Assembly: GCA_030429865.1 (NCBI GenBank)
Contig: JAUIFX010000005.1
Location: 1 to 53,280 of the forward strand
Reading direction: 5' to 3'
From: Gammaproteobacteria bacterium
GTDB taxonomy: Bacteria > Pseudomonadota > Gammaproteobacteria > Ga0077536
DNA length: 53,280 nt
A model generated the notes under the pieces. That model saw nothing but the letters and a program-made list of their open reading frames with translations. It was not told where the DNA came from and made no database searches. Numbering within the stretch: the stretch's first letter is position 1; each line of letters begins with the position of its first letter. Positions 32,305-41,231 of the stretch are shown here, one piece after another. The translations under genes and the position numbers were made by a program.

Positions 32305-34143
32305 GTGAGAATCCGCTCCCGTCCGTTTCCGCGCCGTACCGACACCACGCGCAGGCGCCTGCTGCAGGGCGCGCTGGCGGGTGGCGCCGCCTGCGCGGTG
32401 ACTGGCATGCTGCCGGCGTGGGCACGCGACGCGCGGGTGGCCGGGAACGCGGCGTTGGCCGGCACGGCGCCGCTCGCGTTCGAACTCGCGATCGGCGAGG
32501 AACGCCTCGATATCGCCGGTGGGCAGGCTCGTGCACTGACCATCAACGGCGGCGTCCCCGGGCCGCTGCTCGAATGGCAGCAAGGGCGCGAGGTGATTCT
32601 CGACGTCACCAACCACCTCGACGTGCCGACCTCGATCCACTGGCACGGCATTCTGCTGCCCTACCAGATGGACGGTGTGCCGTGGTTGTCGTTCCCGGGC
32701 ATCGCGCCGGGCGAGACCTTCCGCTACCGCTTCCCCGTCGTGCAGAGCGGCACCTACTGGTACCACAGCCACTCCGGCCTGCAGGAGCAGTCCGGCGTGT
32801 ACGGTCCGCTGGTCGTCCATCCGCGCGAAGCCGACCCAGTGCAGGTCGATCGCGACTATGTCGTGTTCCTGTCCGACTGGACGTTCGACGATCCGCACCA
32901 CGTGCTGTCGCGGCTCAAGAAGATGAGCGACTACTACAACTTCCAGCAGTTCACGCTCACCGACCTGTACGCGGTCGAGAAGATGGGTTCGGCCGAAGCC
33001 TGGGCGACGAAGCTCGCCTGGGATCGCATGCGCATGATGCCGACGGATATCGCCGACGTTACCGGTGCGGCGTATACCTACCTCATGAACGGCCTGCATC
33101 CGGCCGGCAACTGGACCGGCCTGTTCGCGCCGGGCGAGCGGGTGCGGCTGCGCTTCATCAACGGCTCGGCGATGTCGTTCTTCAACGTGCGCATTCCCGG
33201 GCTGCCAATGACGGTGGTCGCGGCCGATGGCCAGGACGTGGTGCCGGTCGAGACCGACGAGTTCCAGATCGGCGTTGCCGAGACCTACGACGTCGTCGTC
33301 GAACCCGGTGACGCCGAAGCCTACACGGTGATGGCCGAGAGCATGGATCGCAGCGGCTATGCCGCCGGTACGCTGGCCACGCGCCCCGGCCTCACGGCGC
33401 CGGTGCCGGCGCTGCGCGAGCGCCCGCTGCTGAGCATGGTCGACATGGGCATGGACATGGCCGGGCACGGTGGGCATGGCGGTCACGATGGTAGTCACGG
33501 CAGCCACGCAGGTCACGACCGCAGTGGCGGCGACGGCGGCGGCCATGCCGGTCACGGCGGGCATGACGGCATGGCGATGGGTGGCATGGCGCAGGCGGGG
33601 CCCGTCGTCGCGCGTCATGGCGACGACCACCACGGCCCCGGCAACGTCAGCGTGGCCGAGGTCCAGCGCGATCGCCTGGGCGAACGCGGCACCGGTCTCG
33701 CCGACGCGCCGCATCGCGTGCTCGTCTACCGCGACCTGCGACGGTTTGCCGAGGATTTCGACGAACGTCCGCCAAGCCGCGAGATCGAGTTGCACCTGAC
33801 CGGGCACATGGAACGCTACATGTGGTCGTTCGACGGCAAGCAGTTCCACGAGGTCGACGGGCCGATCGCGTTCCACTACGGCGAACGGCTGCGCCTGATC
33901 CTGGTCAACGACACCATGATGAACCACCCCATCCACCTGCACGGCATGTGGATGGAGCTCGAGAACGGTCACGGCTCGCGCATTCCGCGCAAGCACACCA
34001 TCAACGTCATGCCCGGCGCGCGCGTGTCCGCGCTGATCAACGCCGACGCGCCGGGGCTGTGGGCGTTCCATTGCCACCTGCTCTACCACATGGAGATGGG
34101 CATGTTCCGCGTGGTGCGGGTCGCGCCGGAGGAGACCGCATGA
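32305..34143 (+). CDS. copA: CopA-family copper-resistance multicopper oxidase
   Basis: 612 residues from GTG 32305 (GAGGAG 5 bases upstream). The Tat signal TTRRRLLQGALAGGAA near 14-29 predicts export of the folded protein to the periplasm. Copper-ligand motifs are complete: HWHG (112-115), WYHSH (152-156), HPIHLHG and HCHLLYHMEMGM. CopA oxidises Cu(I) or sequesters copper in the periplasm. Residues about 377-432 are a His/Gly/Met-rich insert (GHGGHGGHDG-type), where typical CopA has Met-rich repeats. Its stop overlaps copB (ATGA). No copRS regulator genes are in the window. Assignment is secure. Confidence 0.95.
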   Translation: MRIRSRPFPRRTDTTRRRLLQGALAGGAACAVTGMLPAWARDARVAGNAALAGTAPLAFELAIGEERLDIAGGQARALTINGGVPGPLLEWQQGREVILDVTNHLDVPTSIHWHGILLPYQMDGVPWLSFPGIAPGETFRYRFPVVQSGTYWYHSHSGLQEQSGVYGPLVVHPREADPVQVDRDYVVFLSDWTFDDPHHVLSRLKKMSDYYNFQQFTLTDLYAVEKMGSAEAWATKLAWDRMRMMPTDIADVTGAAYTYLMNGLHPAGNWTGLFAPGERVRLRFINGSAMSFFNVRIPGLPMTVVAADGQDVVPVETDEFQIGVAETYDVVVEPGDAEAYTVMAESMDRSGYAAGTLATRPGLTAPVPALRERPLLSMVDMGMDMAGHGGHGGHDGSHGSHAGHDRSGGDGGGHAGHGGHDGMAMGGMAQAGPVVARHGDDHHGPGNVSVAEVQRDRLGERGTGLADAPHRVLVYRDLRRFAEDFDERPPSREIELHLTGHMERYMWSFDGKQFHEVDGPIAFHYGERLRLILVNDTMMNHPIHLHGMWMELENGHGSRIPRKHTINVMPGARVSALINADAPGLWAFHCHLLYHMEMGMFRVVRVAPEETA

Positions 34144-34886
34144 GTGCCCCGGCCACGGCATGCGTGCTCGGCGCGCTCGCCTTGCTGACCGTGCTCGACG
34201 GCGCTGCCTACGATCCCGCCGGGACACCGGACGACTGGCCTTCGCCGATGCCGCACATGCATTACGGCATGCTGCTCGGTGACCGCCTCGAGACCCGCTT
34301 CGCCGATGGTGCCGATGCCTACGTGTGGGACGTACAGGGCTGGTACGGCAGCGGCCGGCGGCGTGCCTGGATGAAGAGCGAAGGCGAAGGCGAGATGGGC
34401 AGCTCGCCCGAGAATGCCGAGGTGCAGCTGCTCTACAGCCAGCTCTTCGCACCGTTCTGGGACTGGCAGGTCGGGGTGCGGCACGACTTCAGCCCCAACC
34501 CGGAACTGACGCACGCCGTGATCGGCGTCCAGGGCGTGGCACCCTACGAGTTCGAAGTCGACAGTGCACTGTTCGTCAACGAGTACGGTGACGTGACGGC
34601 GCGCATCGAGGCCGAGTACAACCTCAACATCACCCAGCGCCTCGTGCTGCAGCCGCGGGTCGAGTTGAACGCGGCTTTTTCGGACGTGCGCGAGGTCGGA
34701 CTCGGCAGTGGCCTGACCGCGAGCGAGCTCGGCCTGCGTCTGCGTTACCAGGTCGCGCGCGAATTCGCGCCCTATATCGGCGTGTCGTGGGAGCGTCTGC
34801 ACGGCGAGACGCGCGACATCGCACGCCGTGCGGGCGAGCGGGCATCGAGCACCGCGTTCGTCGCCGGCGTGCGCTTGTGGTTCTGA
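34140..34886 (+). CDS. copB: CopB copper-resistance outer-membrane protein
   Basis: 248 residues from ATG 34140, overlapping the copA stop. A hydrophobic N-terminus (ATACVLGALALLTVLDGAA) is a probable signal peptide, then PSPMPHMHYGMLLGDRLETRF, typical of the start of mature CopB. The rest is amphipathic beta strands ending in the C-terminal aromatic VAGVRLWF of an outer-membrane barrel. The long Met/His-rich N-terminal repeat seen in Pseudomonas CopB is absent, so this is a short form. It works with CopA in copper sequestration or export. Convergent with the Baeyer-Villiger gene across a hairpin. Confidence 0.93.
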   Translation: MSAPATACVLGALALLTVLDGAAYDPAGTPDDWPSPMPHMHYGMLLGDRLETRFADGADAYVWDVQGWYGSGRRRAWMKSEGEGEMGSSPENAEVQLLYSQLFAPFWDWQVGVRHDFSPNPELTHAVIGVQGVAPYEFEVDSALFVNEYGDVTARIEAEYNLNITQRLVLQPRVELNAAFSDVREVGLGSGLTASELGLRLRYQVAREFAPYIGVSWERLHGETRDIARRAGERASSTAFVAGVRLWF

Positions 34887-34895
34887 GCGCAGGAC

Positions 34896-34925
34896 GCGCG
34901 CGCAGGACGGGATCCCGGCGCGCGC
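34896..34925. terminator. Bidirectional GC hairpin between copB and the BVMO gene
   Basis: GCGCGCGC (34896-34903) pairs with GCGCGCGC (34918-34925); the loop holds the GGGATCCC palindrome. Confidence 0.45.
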
Positions 34926-34931
34926 CGCCGC

Positions 34932-36578
34932 CTACTGCATCGTGAAGCCTTCGTAGTCGTGCGAGGCGACTTCGTCGCACTTCGCACGGTAGGTCGGAAA
35001 GCCGCCGGCGTAGGCGACGAAGCCGGTGACCTTGTCCGGCACGTTCTCGTTGACGCCCATGATCCACGAACGGGCCGTTGGGAACAGGGTTGCCGCTGCC
35101 GTTTCGTTGACGTGCTCGGTCCAGCGGTCCTCGGCATCGACCTTGGCCTCGACACGATGCACGTGCGCGTCCTGCACGTGCTTCATGAGCCCGAACATCC
35201 AGTCGACGTTCTGCTCGATGCAGCGCGGAATGTTGCAGAACGCGGCGCCGTTGTGCGGGCCGACCAGCGTGAACAGGTTGGGAAAGCCCGCGATCTGCAT
35301 GCCGAGGTAGGTGCGCGGGCCATCGCGCCACTTGTCGCGGAGCTTGAGGCCGCCGACACCGGTGATGTCGATGCGGTGCAGCGCACCGGTCACGGCATCG
35401 AAACCGGTGGCGTAGATGATCATGTCGAGTTCGTACTCGCCGTCCGCCGTCTGCACGCCCGTCCTGGTGATGCGCTGAATGGGTGACGCCTTGACGTCGA
35501 CGAGCTCGACGTTGTCCTGGTTGTAGACCTCGTAGTAGTTCGTCTCCAGCGGCACGCGCCGCGTGCCGAAGCCGTGATCGGTGGGAATCAGCTTCTCGGC
35601 GACGGCCGGATCCTTGACCCGCTGGCGGATCTTGTTGGCGGCGAACTCGCTCATGGTGGCATTCGCCTTCGGATCGGTGAGGACATCGCGGAAGGTGCCG
35701 AGCCAGATGCCGAACCCGGGTTCGTTGTAGAGCTTTTCGAAGAACGCGTTGCGTTCCTCCTCGCTGACTTCCAGCGCCGAACGCGGGTCGAAGTCGTGGA
35801 TGAAGCTGCCGAAGGACTGGCGGCATTTTTCGAAGATCTGCGGATAGTCCGCCTTCATCTTCGCCGCGGTCGCCGCGTCGACCTTGCTGTTGAGCAGCGG
35901 CGCGCACCAGTTCGGCGTGCGCTGGAAGACGTAGAGCTGGTCGGCACTCTTGGCGACTTCCTGGATGACCTGGATGCCCGTCGCGCCGGTACCGATGACG
36001 CCGACGCGCTTACCGGTGAAGTCATTGACCGGGCTGCCGAAACCGTTCGGATCGCGCGGCCAGAGCGCGGTGTGATAGGACTCGCCGGCGAAATCGTCGA
36101 TGCCCTCGATGGCCGGCATCTGCGGCGCGGAGAGGGGACCGGTGGCCGAGATGAGGAAGGTGCAGCGCGTGCGCGAGCCGTCTTCGAACACGACTTCCCA
36201 CTGGTTGGCGGCCTCGTCGTAGCTTGCCGCCTTGACGCGCGCGTTGAAGGTGATGTCGCGGCGCAGGTCGTATTTGCGGGCGACGAAATCGAGGTATTCG
36301 AGGGTTTCCGGCTGGGGCGAGAACTGCTCCTTCCAGGTCCATTCCTCGAGCACGTCCGGGAACACCGAGTAGCCGTAGGAGTAGCTCTCGGAATCGAAGC
36401 GACAGCCCGGGTAGCGGTTCCAGAACCAGGTGCCGCCGAGGTCTTCGCCGGCCTCGTAGACGTGGAACGACAGGTCGAGTTCGCGCAGGCGGTAGGACAT
36501 GTACATGCCGCAGATGCCGGCGCCGATAATGATGACATCGTGCTGTGCACTGGCAGCGCGTGGTGCGGTGTTCGCCAT
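34932..36578 (-). CDS. Baeyer-Villiger-type flavin monooxygenase
   Basis: 548 residues from ATG 36578, with GGGAGG upstream. The first Rossmann fingerprint (FAD) is IIIGAGICG at about 16-24, followed by GGTWFWNRYPGCRFD. The Baeyer-Villiger fingerprint FxGxxxHxxxW is FAGESYHTALW (163-173). The second dinucleotide site (NADPH) is GVIGTGATG (193-201). ATGFDAVTGAL and the C-terminal GPRTYLGMQIAGFPNLF match the cyclohexanone/phenylacetone monooxygenase branch. The enzyme inserts oxygen into ketones to give esters or lactones; the substrate is not predictable. It stands alone, without the usual esterase or alcohol dehydrogenase partners. Confidence 0.95.
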   Translation of the reverse strand: MANTAPRAASAQHDVIIIGAGICGMYMSYRLRELDLSFHVYEAGEDLGGTWFWNRYPGCRFDSESYSYGYSVFPDVLEEWTWKEQFSPQPETLEYLDFVARKYDLRRDITFNARVKAASYDEAANQWEVVFEDGSRTRCTFLISATGPLSAPQMPAIEGIDDFAGESYHTALWPRDPNGFGSPVNDFTGKRVGVIGTGATGIQVIQEVAKSADQLYVFQRTPNWCAPLLNSKVDAATAAKMKADYPQIFEKCRQSFGSFIHDFDPRSALEVSEEERNAFFEKLYNEPGFGIWLGTFRDVLTDPKANATMSEFAANKIRQRVKDPAVAEKLIPTDHGFGTRRVPLETNYYEVYNQDNVELVDVKASPIQRITRTGVQTADGEYELDMIIYATGFDAVTGALHRIDITGVGGLKLRDKWRDGPRTYLGMQIAGFPNLFTLVGPHNGAAFCNIPRCIEQNVDWMFGLMKHVQDAHVHRVEAKVDAEDRWTEHVNETAAATLFPTARSWIMGVNENVPDKVTGFVAYAGGFPTYRAKCDEVASHDYEGFTMQ

Positions 36579-36825
36579 GGTTCTGACCTCCCGGGATCCT
36601 GGCGTGAGGGGATACGGCCGAGTATGGCACGCACCCCGGCAGTGCGGGCCGCGACCACCTTTGCGCTTGACCTCTGTCAACTCGAGCGCGATTTCGCCCC
36701 GGGCCGGGCACGCCGCGGTCCGCTGCCGTCCGCGCGGCGGACGGTCATGGGCCCCTCGCCGCGCGTTCGCGCGCCCGCAGCCTGCCTGGACGGGCGCCGC
36801 CGGCGTGGCAGCGTCACGTTGCCGC

Positions 36826-36854
36826 TTGTTTTTGTTAGTAAGCTAAATAAGAAT
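36826..36854 (+). promoter_or_regulatory. Promoter of the TonB receptor operon
   Basis: TTGTTT (36826-36831) and TAAGAAT (36848-36854), with a 16-17 base spacer, in the most AT-rich island nearby. The -10 lies inside the Fur-like dyad. Confidence 0.5.
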
Positions 36855-36864
36855 ACGTCGCATT
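36846..36864. promoter_or_regulatory. Fur-like operator
   Basis: Dyad AAT-N2-GA-N5-TC-N2-ATT. The left half TAAGAAT is close to the Fur half-site TGAGAAT; the right half is weaker (about 10 of 14 positions of TGAGAAT-N-ATTCTCA). It overlaps the -10 element, as expected for iron repression. Confidence 0.45.
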
Positions 36865-36930
36865 ACTTCTAGCCATTACGGATAGCGCCGCTTTGACGGC
36901 CGCCTTCAGCCTTATCGAGGAGTCCCCTTC

Positions 36931-39135
36931 ATGCTGCGCCCTTGCTTCAGCACCGACCGCCCCTGCATGTCCGCCTGCTGGCTCGCGTTCACCGCGCTCG
37001 CGGGTTTCCCGCACGTGTCCGGTGCCGCAGAGACCGCGCCGCCGGGTACCGATGACACGATGGAGGAAGTCGTCGTCTACGGTCGCGGTTCGCAGGTCGA
37101 ACTGCCGCCGCTGTATGCCGGCGAGCAGGTCGCGCGCGGCGGGCGCGTCGGCCTGTTCGGCAATCTCGACATGATGGAGACGCCGTTCACGAGCACGAAC
37201 TACAGCGCGGAGCTGATGCGCAACCAGCAATCGGTCAGCGTCGCCGACGTGCTGCGCAACGATCCCACGGTGCAGGTCGCGCGCGGCTTCGGAAATTTCC
37301 AGGAGGTCTACGTCATCCGCGGACTGCCGGTGTTCTCCGACGACATGACCTACAACGGCCTCTACGGCATCCTGCCGCGCCAGTTCGTGGCCGCCGAGCT
37401 GCTCGAACGCGTCGAGGTGTTCCGCGGCGCGAGCGCGTTCCTCAACGGCGCCGCCCCCGGCGGCTCGGGTCTCGGCGGCGCGGTGAACCTGGTGCCGAAG
37501 CGTGCCGGCGAGACGCCGCTGACCCGCTTCACCAGCGGCGTGCAGAATGACGGTCATGCCTATGTCGGGCTCGACGCCGGACGCCGCTTCGGCGCCGGCG
37601 ATGCCTTCGGCGTGCGCATCAACGCGCTCAGGCGCGACGGCGAGACCGCGGTCGACGACGAGGATCGCGAACTGACCGTGTTCTCGGCCGGTTTCGACTT
37701 CGCCGGCGAGCGCCTGCGCCTGTCGGCCGATTTCGGTTTCCAGGATCACGATGTCGATCGCCCGCGGCCGAGCGTCACGCCGCTGGCCGCGGTCCCGGGT
37801 GCGCCCGACGCCGATGGCAACTTCGCGCAGCCCTGGACCTACACCGAGGAGACCCAGCTGTTCGGCGTCGCGCGCGGCGAGTTCGATCTGACCGAGCATC
37901 TCACGCTGTGGGTGGCGGGCGGCGCGCGCGGCGGCGAGGAGGACAACGTCCTCGCCAATCCGAACGCGGCACGCAACGGCGCGACGACCGCGTTCCGTTT
38001 CGACAACTACCGCGAAGACAGCGTCTATTCGGGCGAGGTCGGCGCCCGTGCGGAATTCCGCACCGGGCCTGTGGCGCACCGCCTCGTCGTGTCGGGCTCG
38101 ATTTACGGGCTCGAATCCAGGAACGCGTTCGCGCTCTCGGACTTCCTGGCGCCCTTCGCGAGCAGCCTGTACCGGCCCGTGCCGGTCGTCGCGCCCGCGG
38201 CCAACTTCTTCACCGGCGGCGTCCTCGACGATCCGCGCGTGACCCAGGAAACCGACCTGCGCAGCATCGCGATTGCCGACATGATTGCCCTGTTCGACGA
38301 ACGCGTGCTGCTGACCGGCGGCGCCCGGTTGCAGAACATCGAGCAGCGCTCCTACGACTTCAATTCCGGGGCGCGCCTGTCCGGCTACGACGAGTCGCGC
38401 TGGACGCCGGTCGGCGGTATCGTGGTGCGCCCGCTCGAGCAGCTTGCCTTGTACGCGAATTACATCGAGGGCCTGCAGCCGGGCGAGGTCGCCCCCGCGC
38501 TCAGTGGTGGCACGCCGGTAAGCAATGCCGGCGAGGTCTTCGCGCCATTCCAGGCCGAGCAGTACGAGGTCGGCGCGAAGTACGACGGCGGCAGCTTCGG
38601 CGCGACGCTGGCCTGGTTCTCGACGCGGATCCCGAGCGCCTTCGTCGAGAACGGCGTGTTCAGTGTCGATGGGCGTCAGCGCAACCGCGGCTTCGAGCTG
38701 AGCCTGTTCGGCGCACCGCGCGAGGACATCCGCGTGCTCGGCGGTCTGACCGTGCTCGACGCCGAGCAGCGCCGCACGCAGAACGGCCAGTTCGACGGCA
38801 AGGACGTGATCGGGGTGCCCGACCTGCAGGCCAATCTCAATGTCGAATGGGACCTGCCGCTCCTGGCTGGCCTGACTGCCGACGCCCGCTTCATCTACAC
38901 CGCGTCGCAGTACGTCGACGGCGCGAACACGTTCGAAACGCCGTCGTGGGCACGTTTCGACCTCGGGGTGCGCTACGCGACCCGCGTTGCCGGGCGTGGG
39001 GTGAGCGTGCGTGCGCGCATCGAGAACCTCGCCGGCAACGACTACTGGGCCTCGGTCGGTGGTTTCCCCGGCGCCAACTACCTCGTGCTGGGTGCGCCGC
39101 GTACGTTCCTGCTCTCGGCATCGGTCGACTTCTGA
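36931..39135 (+). CDS. TonB-dependent receptor, siderophore type
   Basis: 734 residues from ATG 36931 (GAGGAG 8 bases upstream). A signal peptide ends near HVSGAAETA. A TonB-box-like EEVVVYG precedes the plug domain (SVADVLRNDPTVQVARGFGN, VYVIRGLPV, LERVEVFRGASAFLNGAAPGGSGLGGAVNLVPKR), followed by about 22 predicted strands and the C-terminal LSASVDF. The plug pattern is that of ferric-siderophore receptors (FhuA/FpvA-like). It imports ferric chelates with TonB-ExbBD energy. The Fur-like site upstream and the PepSY membrane protein downstream support an iron role; the siderophore is unknown. No N-terminal signalling domain for an ECF sigma is present. Confidence 0.94.
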   Translation: MLRPCFSTDRPCMSACWLAFTALAGFPHVSGAAETAPPGTDDTMEEVVVYGRGSQVELPPLYAGEQVARGGRVGLFGNLDMMETPFTSTNYSAELMRNQQSVSVADVLRNDPTVQVARGFGNFQEVYVIRGLPVFSDDMTYNGLYGILPRQFVAAELLERVEVFRGASAFLNGAAPGGSGLGGAVNLVPKRAGETPLTRFTSGVQNDGHAYVGLDAGRRFGAGDAFGVRINALRRDGETAVDDEDRELTVFSAGFDFAGERLRLSADFGFQDHDVDRPRPSVTPLAAVPGAPDADGNFAQPWTYTEETQLFGVARGEFDLTEHLTLWVAGGARGGEEDNVLANPNAARNGATTAFRFDNYREDSVYSGEVGARAEFRTGPVAHRLVVSGSIYGLESRNAFALSDFLAPFASSLYRPVPVVAPAANFFTGGVLDDPRVTQETDLRSIAIADMIALFDERVLLTGGARLQNIEQRSYDFNSGARLSGYDESRWTPVGGIVVRPLEQLALYANYIEGLQPGEVAPALSGGTPVSNAGEVFAPFQAEQYEVGAKYDGGSFGATLAWFSTRIPSAFVENGVFSVDGRQRNRGFELSLFGAPREDIRVLGGLTVLDAEQRRTQNGQFDGKDVIGVPDLQANLNVEWDLPLLAGLTADARFIYTASQYVDGANTFETPSWARFDLGVRYATRVAGRGVSVRARIENLAGNDYWASVGGFPGANYLVLGAPRTFLLSASVDF

Positions 39136-39161
39136 CCGCGTCGCGCGCACGCCTCGTCACG

Positions 39162-40313
39162 ATGTCACCGCGCCGCATCCGCACCTGGTCCTGGCTGCAC
39201 ACCTGGAGCAGCCTGGTGTGCACGGCGTTCCTGCTCATGCTGTGCCTGACCGGCCTGCCGCTGGTGTTCCACGACGAGATCGACGACGCGCTAAACCCCG
39301 AGCGCTGGCAGCCCGCGCACCCCGGCACCGCACGGCTCGATCTCGACGAACTGCTCGCCCGCGCGCTGGCGGCGCGTCCCGGCGAGGTGCCGCTGTTCCT
39401 GAGTTTCGACACCGATCGTCCCGTCGTCAACGTCACCTCGGGCGCGCATCCCTCGGTCAGCGAGGCGGCGATGCATTTCGCTTCCTGGGACTGGACCAGC
39501 GGCGCGCGCGTGCCGCCGGCCGACAACGGCGAGGCACTGATGCACTTCCTGTTACAGCTGCACACGGACCTCTTCCTCGGCCTGCCGGGCATGCTGTTTC
39601 TCGGCGCAATGGGCGTGTTGTTCACCGTGGCGGTCGTCTCGGGCGTCGTGCTGTACGGCCCGTTCATGCGTAAGCTCGACTTCGGCACCGTGCGCACGCG
39701 CCGCTCGCCGCGGGTGAAATGGCTCGACTACCACAACCTGCTCGGCATCGTGACGCTAGCCTGGGTGCTGCTGGTGACCCTGACCGGGGTGGTCAACACG
39801 CTGGCCGAACCCATCGTCGAGCGCTGGCGCCAGGTGGCGCTGGCCGACCTGGTCGCCGGCCGTGACGGCGAGGGTGTGCCGCGGCAGCCGAGTTCACTGC
39901 AGGCCGCGGTCGATGCCGCGCGCGCCGCGGCGCCGGGCATGGTGCTGCAGTTCGTCGCCTTTCCCGGCGTCGCGTTCACGACGAACCATCACTACGCGAT
40001 CTTCCTGCATGGCAACACCCCGCTGACCGAACACCTCGTCACGCCGGTGCTGGTCGATGCGCGCGACGGCACGCTGATCGGCCTGCGCGAGATGCCGTGG
40101 TACGCCAAGGCCCTGTCGTTGTCCAAGCCTTTGCACTTCGGCGATTACGCCGGGCTGCCGCTCAAGATCCTGTGGGCGGCACTCACGGTGATCACCCTCA
40201 TCGTGCTCGGCAGCGGCGTCTACCTGTGGCTCGTGCGCCGTGCCAATGCGGCACCGCCGCTCGTCAGCGCCGTCGCCGAACAGGCCGGCAGGCGCGAGAG
40301 CGGGGCGGCATGA
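39162..40313 (+). CDS. PepSY-associated transmembrane protein of iron uptake
   Basis: 383 residues from ATG 39162. Four transmembrane helices: about 14-34 (LVCTAFLLMLCLTGLPLVF), 135-165 (LFLGLPGMLFLGAMGVLFTV...), 190-212 (NLLGIVTLAWVLLVTLTGVV) and 345-368. A large periplasmic part lies between the first two. The family (PepSY_TM, PiuB-like) has conserved His in WLHTWSSLV, FLLQLHTDLFLG and DYHNLLG, and SKPLHFGDYAGLPLKILW near the end, consistent with heme or metal ligands. Relatives sit next to TonB receptors and are thought to reduce ferric siderophores at the inner membrane. It follows the receptor by 26 bases. Confidence 0.92.
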   Translation: MSPRRIRTWSWLHTWSSLVCTAFLLMLCLTGLPLVFHDEIDDALNPERWQPAHPGTARLDLDELLARALAARPGEVPLFLSFDTDRPVVNVTSGAHPSVSEAAMHFASWDWTSGARVPPADNGEALMHFLLQLHTDLFLGLPGMLFLGAMGVLFTVAVVSGVVLYGPFMRKLDFGTVRTRRSPRVKWLDYHNLLGIVTLAWVLLVTLTGVVNTLAEPIVERWRQVALADLVAGRDGEGVPRQPSSLQAAVDAARAAAPGMVLQFVAFPGVAFTTNHHYAIFLHGNTPLTEHLVTPVLVDARDGTLIGLREMPWYAKALSLSKPLHFGDYAGLPLKILWAALTVITLIVLGSGVYLWLVRRANAAPPLVSAVAEQAGRRESGAA

Positions 40314-40468
40314 GAACCTGGGGCACGCCTGCCGCGGTCGGGGTCATCAGCGCGGCAGGTCTCGTGAGTGCGCTGCTCGGTGACGGCGTGGTCGATGCGC
40401 TCGCGACCGCCGCCGCGGCCGCGCCGCTCGCGGTTGCCACCTGGGCGCTCCTCGCGCGCCGACGCTGA
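40310..40468 (+). CDS. Small two-helix membrane protein of the iron operon
   Basis: 52 residues from ATG 40310, overlapping the PepSY stop (ATGA). Two hydrophobic segments, AAVGVISAAGLVSALLG and ATAAAAAPLAVATWALLA, are separated by DGVVDAL, and the protein ends RRR. No annotated domain is recognised. Small proteins of this kind often follow PepSY membrane proteins in iron operons. Overlap and composition make it likely real. Confidence 0.7.
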   Translation: MRTWGTPAAVGVISAAGLVSALLGDGVVDALATAAAAAPLAVATWALLARRR

Positions 40469-40481
40469 GCGTGCGGTCGAT

Positions 40482-41159
40482 TCAGGTGGTCTCCGGCCGG
40501 TACAGGCGGCGCTCCAGAAGCGGCCCCGGCTGCAGCGGCGCGAGCGTCTTGGCGAGCGCCAGCACGGCGAGATCGACCAGGGGTTCGATCGCGATGACGA
40601 CCAGGTAGGCGGCGCCGAAGCTCAGCACGGCCGGGACGTTGGCAGCGCCACCGCCCCACAACGCCCACAACGCGACCCAGCCGACGATCCCCGCCTGGTA
40701 GGTCGTCGACAGTGCCAGCGCCTGCCGGTAGCTCACGTCGACGTAGGCCGTTTGCGGGCGGATGATGCGCCCGGCCAGCGCGGCGATGGCGAACAGCGGT
40801 ACCAGCAGCGTCGTCACGTTCATGCCGTATTGCGGCAGGTCGAACGGCGCGAAGACCAGCCCCTGCACCAGCAGGCCGAGGGCGAGGCCGAGCGCGGCGG
40901 GCGCCGCACCGAACAGCAGCAACAGTGTCGAGCCGAGGATGAAATGTACTTCGGAGACGCCGACCGGCCGGTGCGGCAGCAGCTCGAAGAAGCACAGTAC
41001 CAGCGCCGTGGTGGCGAGACTGCGTGCAACGAGCGAGAGGGCGCCGCGCTCGCGCAGGGCCAGCCACGCCTGCTGCAGTGCATACCCGGCGACACCGCCT
41101 GCCGCGGCGTAGCCCATCCACAGTTTGCCGCTCGCGACCAGGCCAGGTTCGATGTGCAT
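40482..41159 (-). CDS. CbiM-like cobalt transporter membrane component
   Basis: 225 residues from ATG 41159. The N-terminal MHIEPG matches the CbiM/NikM MHIxxG start, whose Met-His binds the metal ion. Six to seven transmembrane helices follow, with HRPVGVSEVHFILGSTLLLLFG (the CbiM-type EVHFILG region) in the middle. CbiM is the substrate-binding S-component of energy-coupling cobalt importers. No CbiN, CbiQ or CbiO partner is encoded here, so it may act alone or share an ECF module. It is the last gene of the nitrile hydratase cluster, 72 bases after the accessory gene, and presumably supplies the cobalt that enzyme needs. Confidence 0.85.
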   Translation of the reverse strand: MHIEPGLVASGKLWMGYAAAGGVAGYALQQAWLALRERGALSLVARSLATTALVLCFFELLPHRPVGVSEVHFILGSTLLLLFGAAPAALGLALGLLVQGLVFAPFDLPQYGMNVTTLLVPLFAIAALAGRIIRPQTAYVDVSYRQALALSTTYQAGIVGWVALWALWGGGAANVPAVLSFGAAYLVVIAIEPLVDLAVLALAKTLAPLQPGPLLERRLYRPETT

Positions 41160-41231
41160 ATCCTTGTCCCCTCTTTGTCGACCGGAAAGTCCGTTGCAGA
41201 AATTCGTTGCAGACGCCGCGTACCGGCCGCG

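Larger units (their letters stand above)
36579..36930. other. Divergent intergenic region, 352 bases
   Basis: Between the BVMO gene (minus) and the TonB receptor gene (plus). GC-rich for most of its length, with an abrupt AT-rich island at about 36826-36870 that carries the promoter and Fur-like site. No coding frame is supported. Confidence 0.5.

Noticed and set aside
32060-32308. CopL-like leader protein before copA
   Set aside because: The frame has no ribosome site, few Cys or His in the expected pattern, and overlaps the copA start only by chance.
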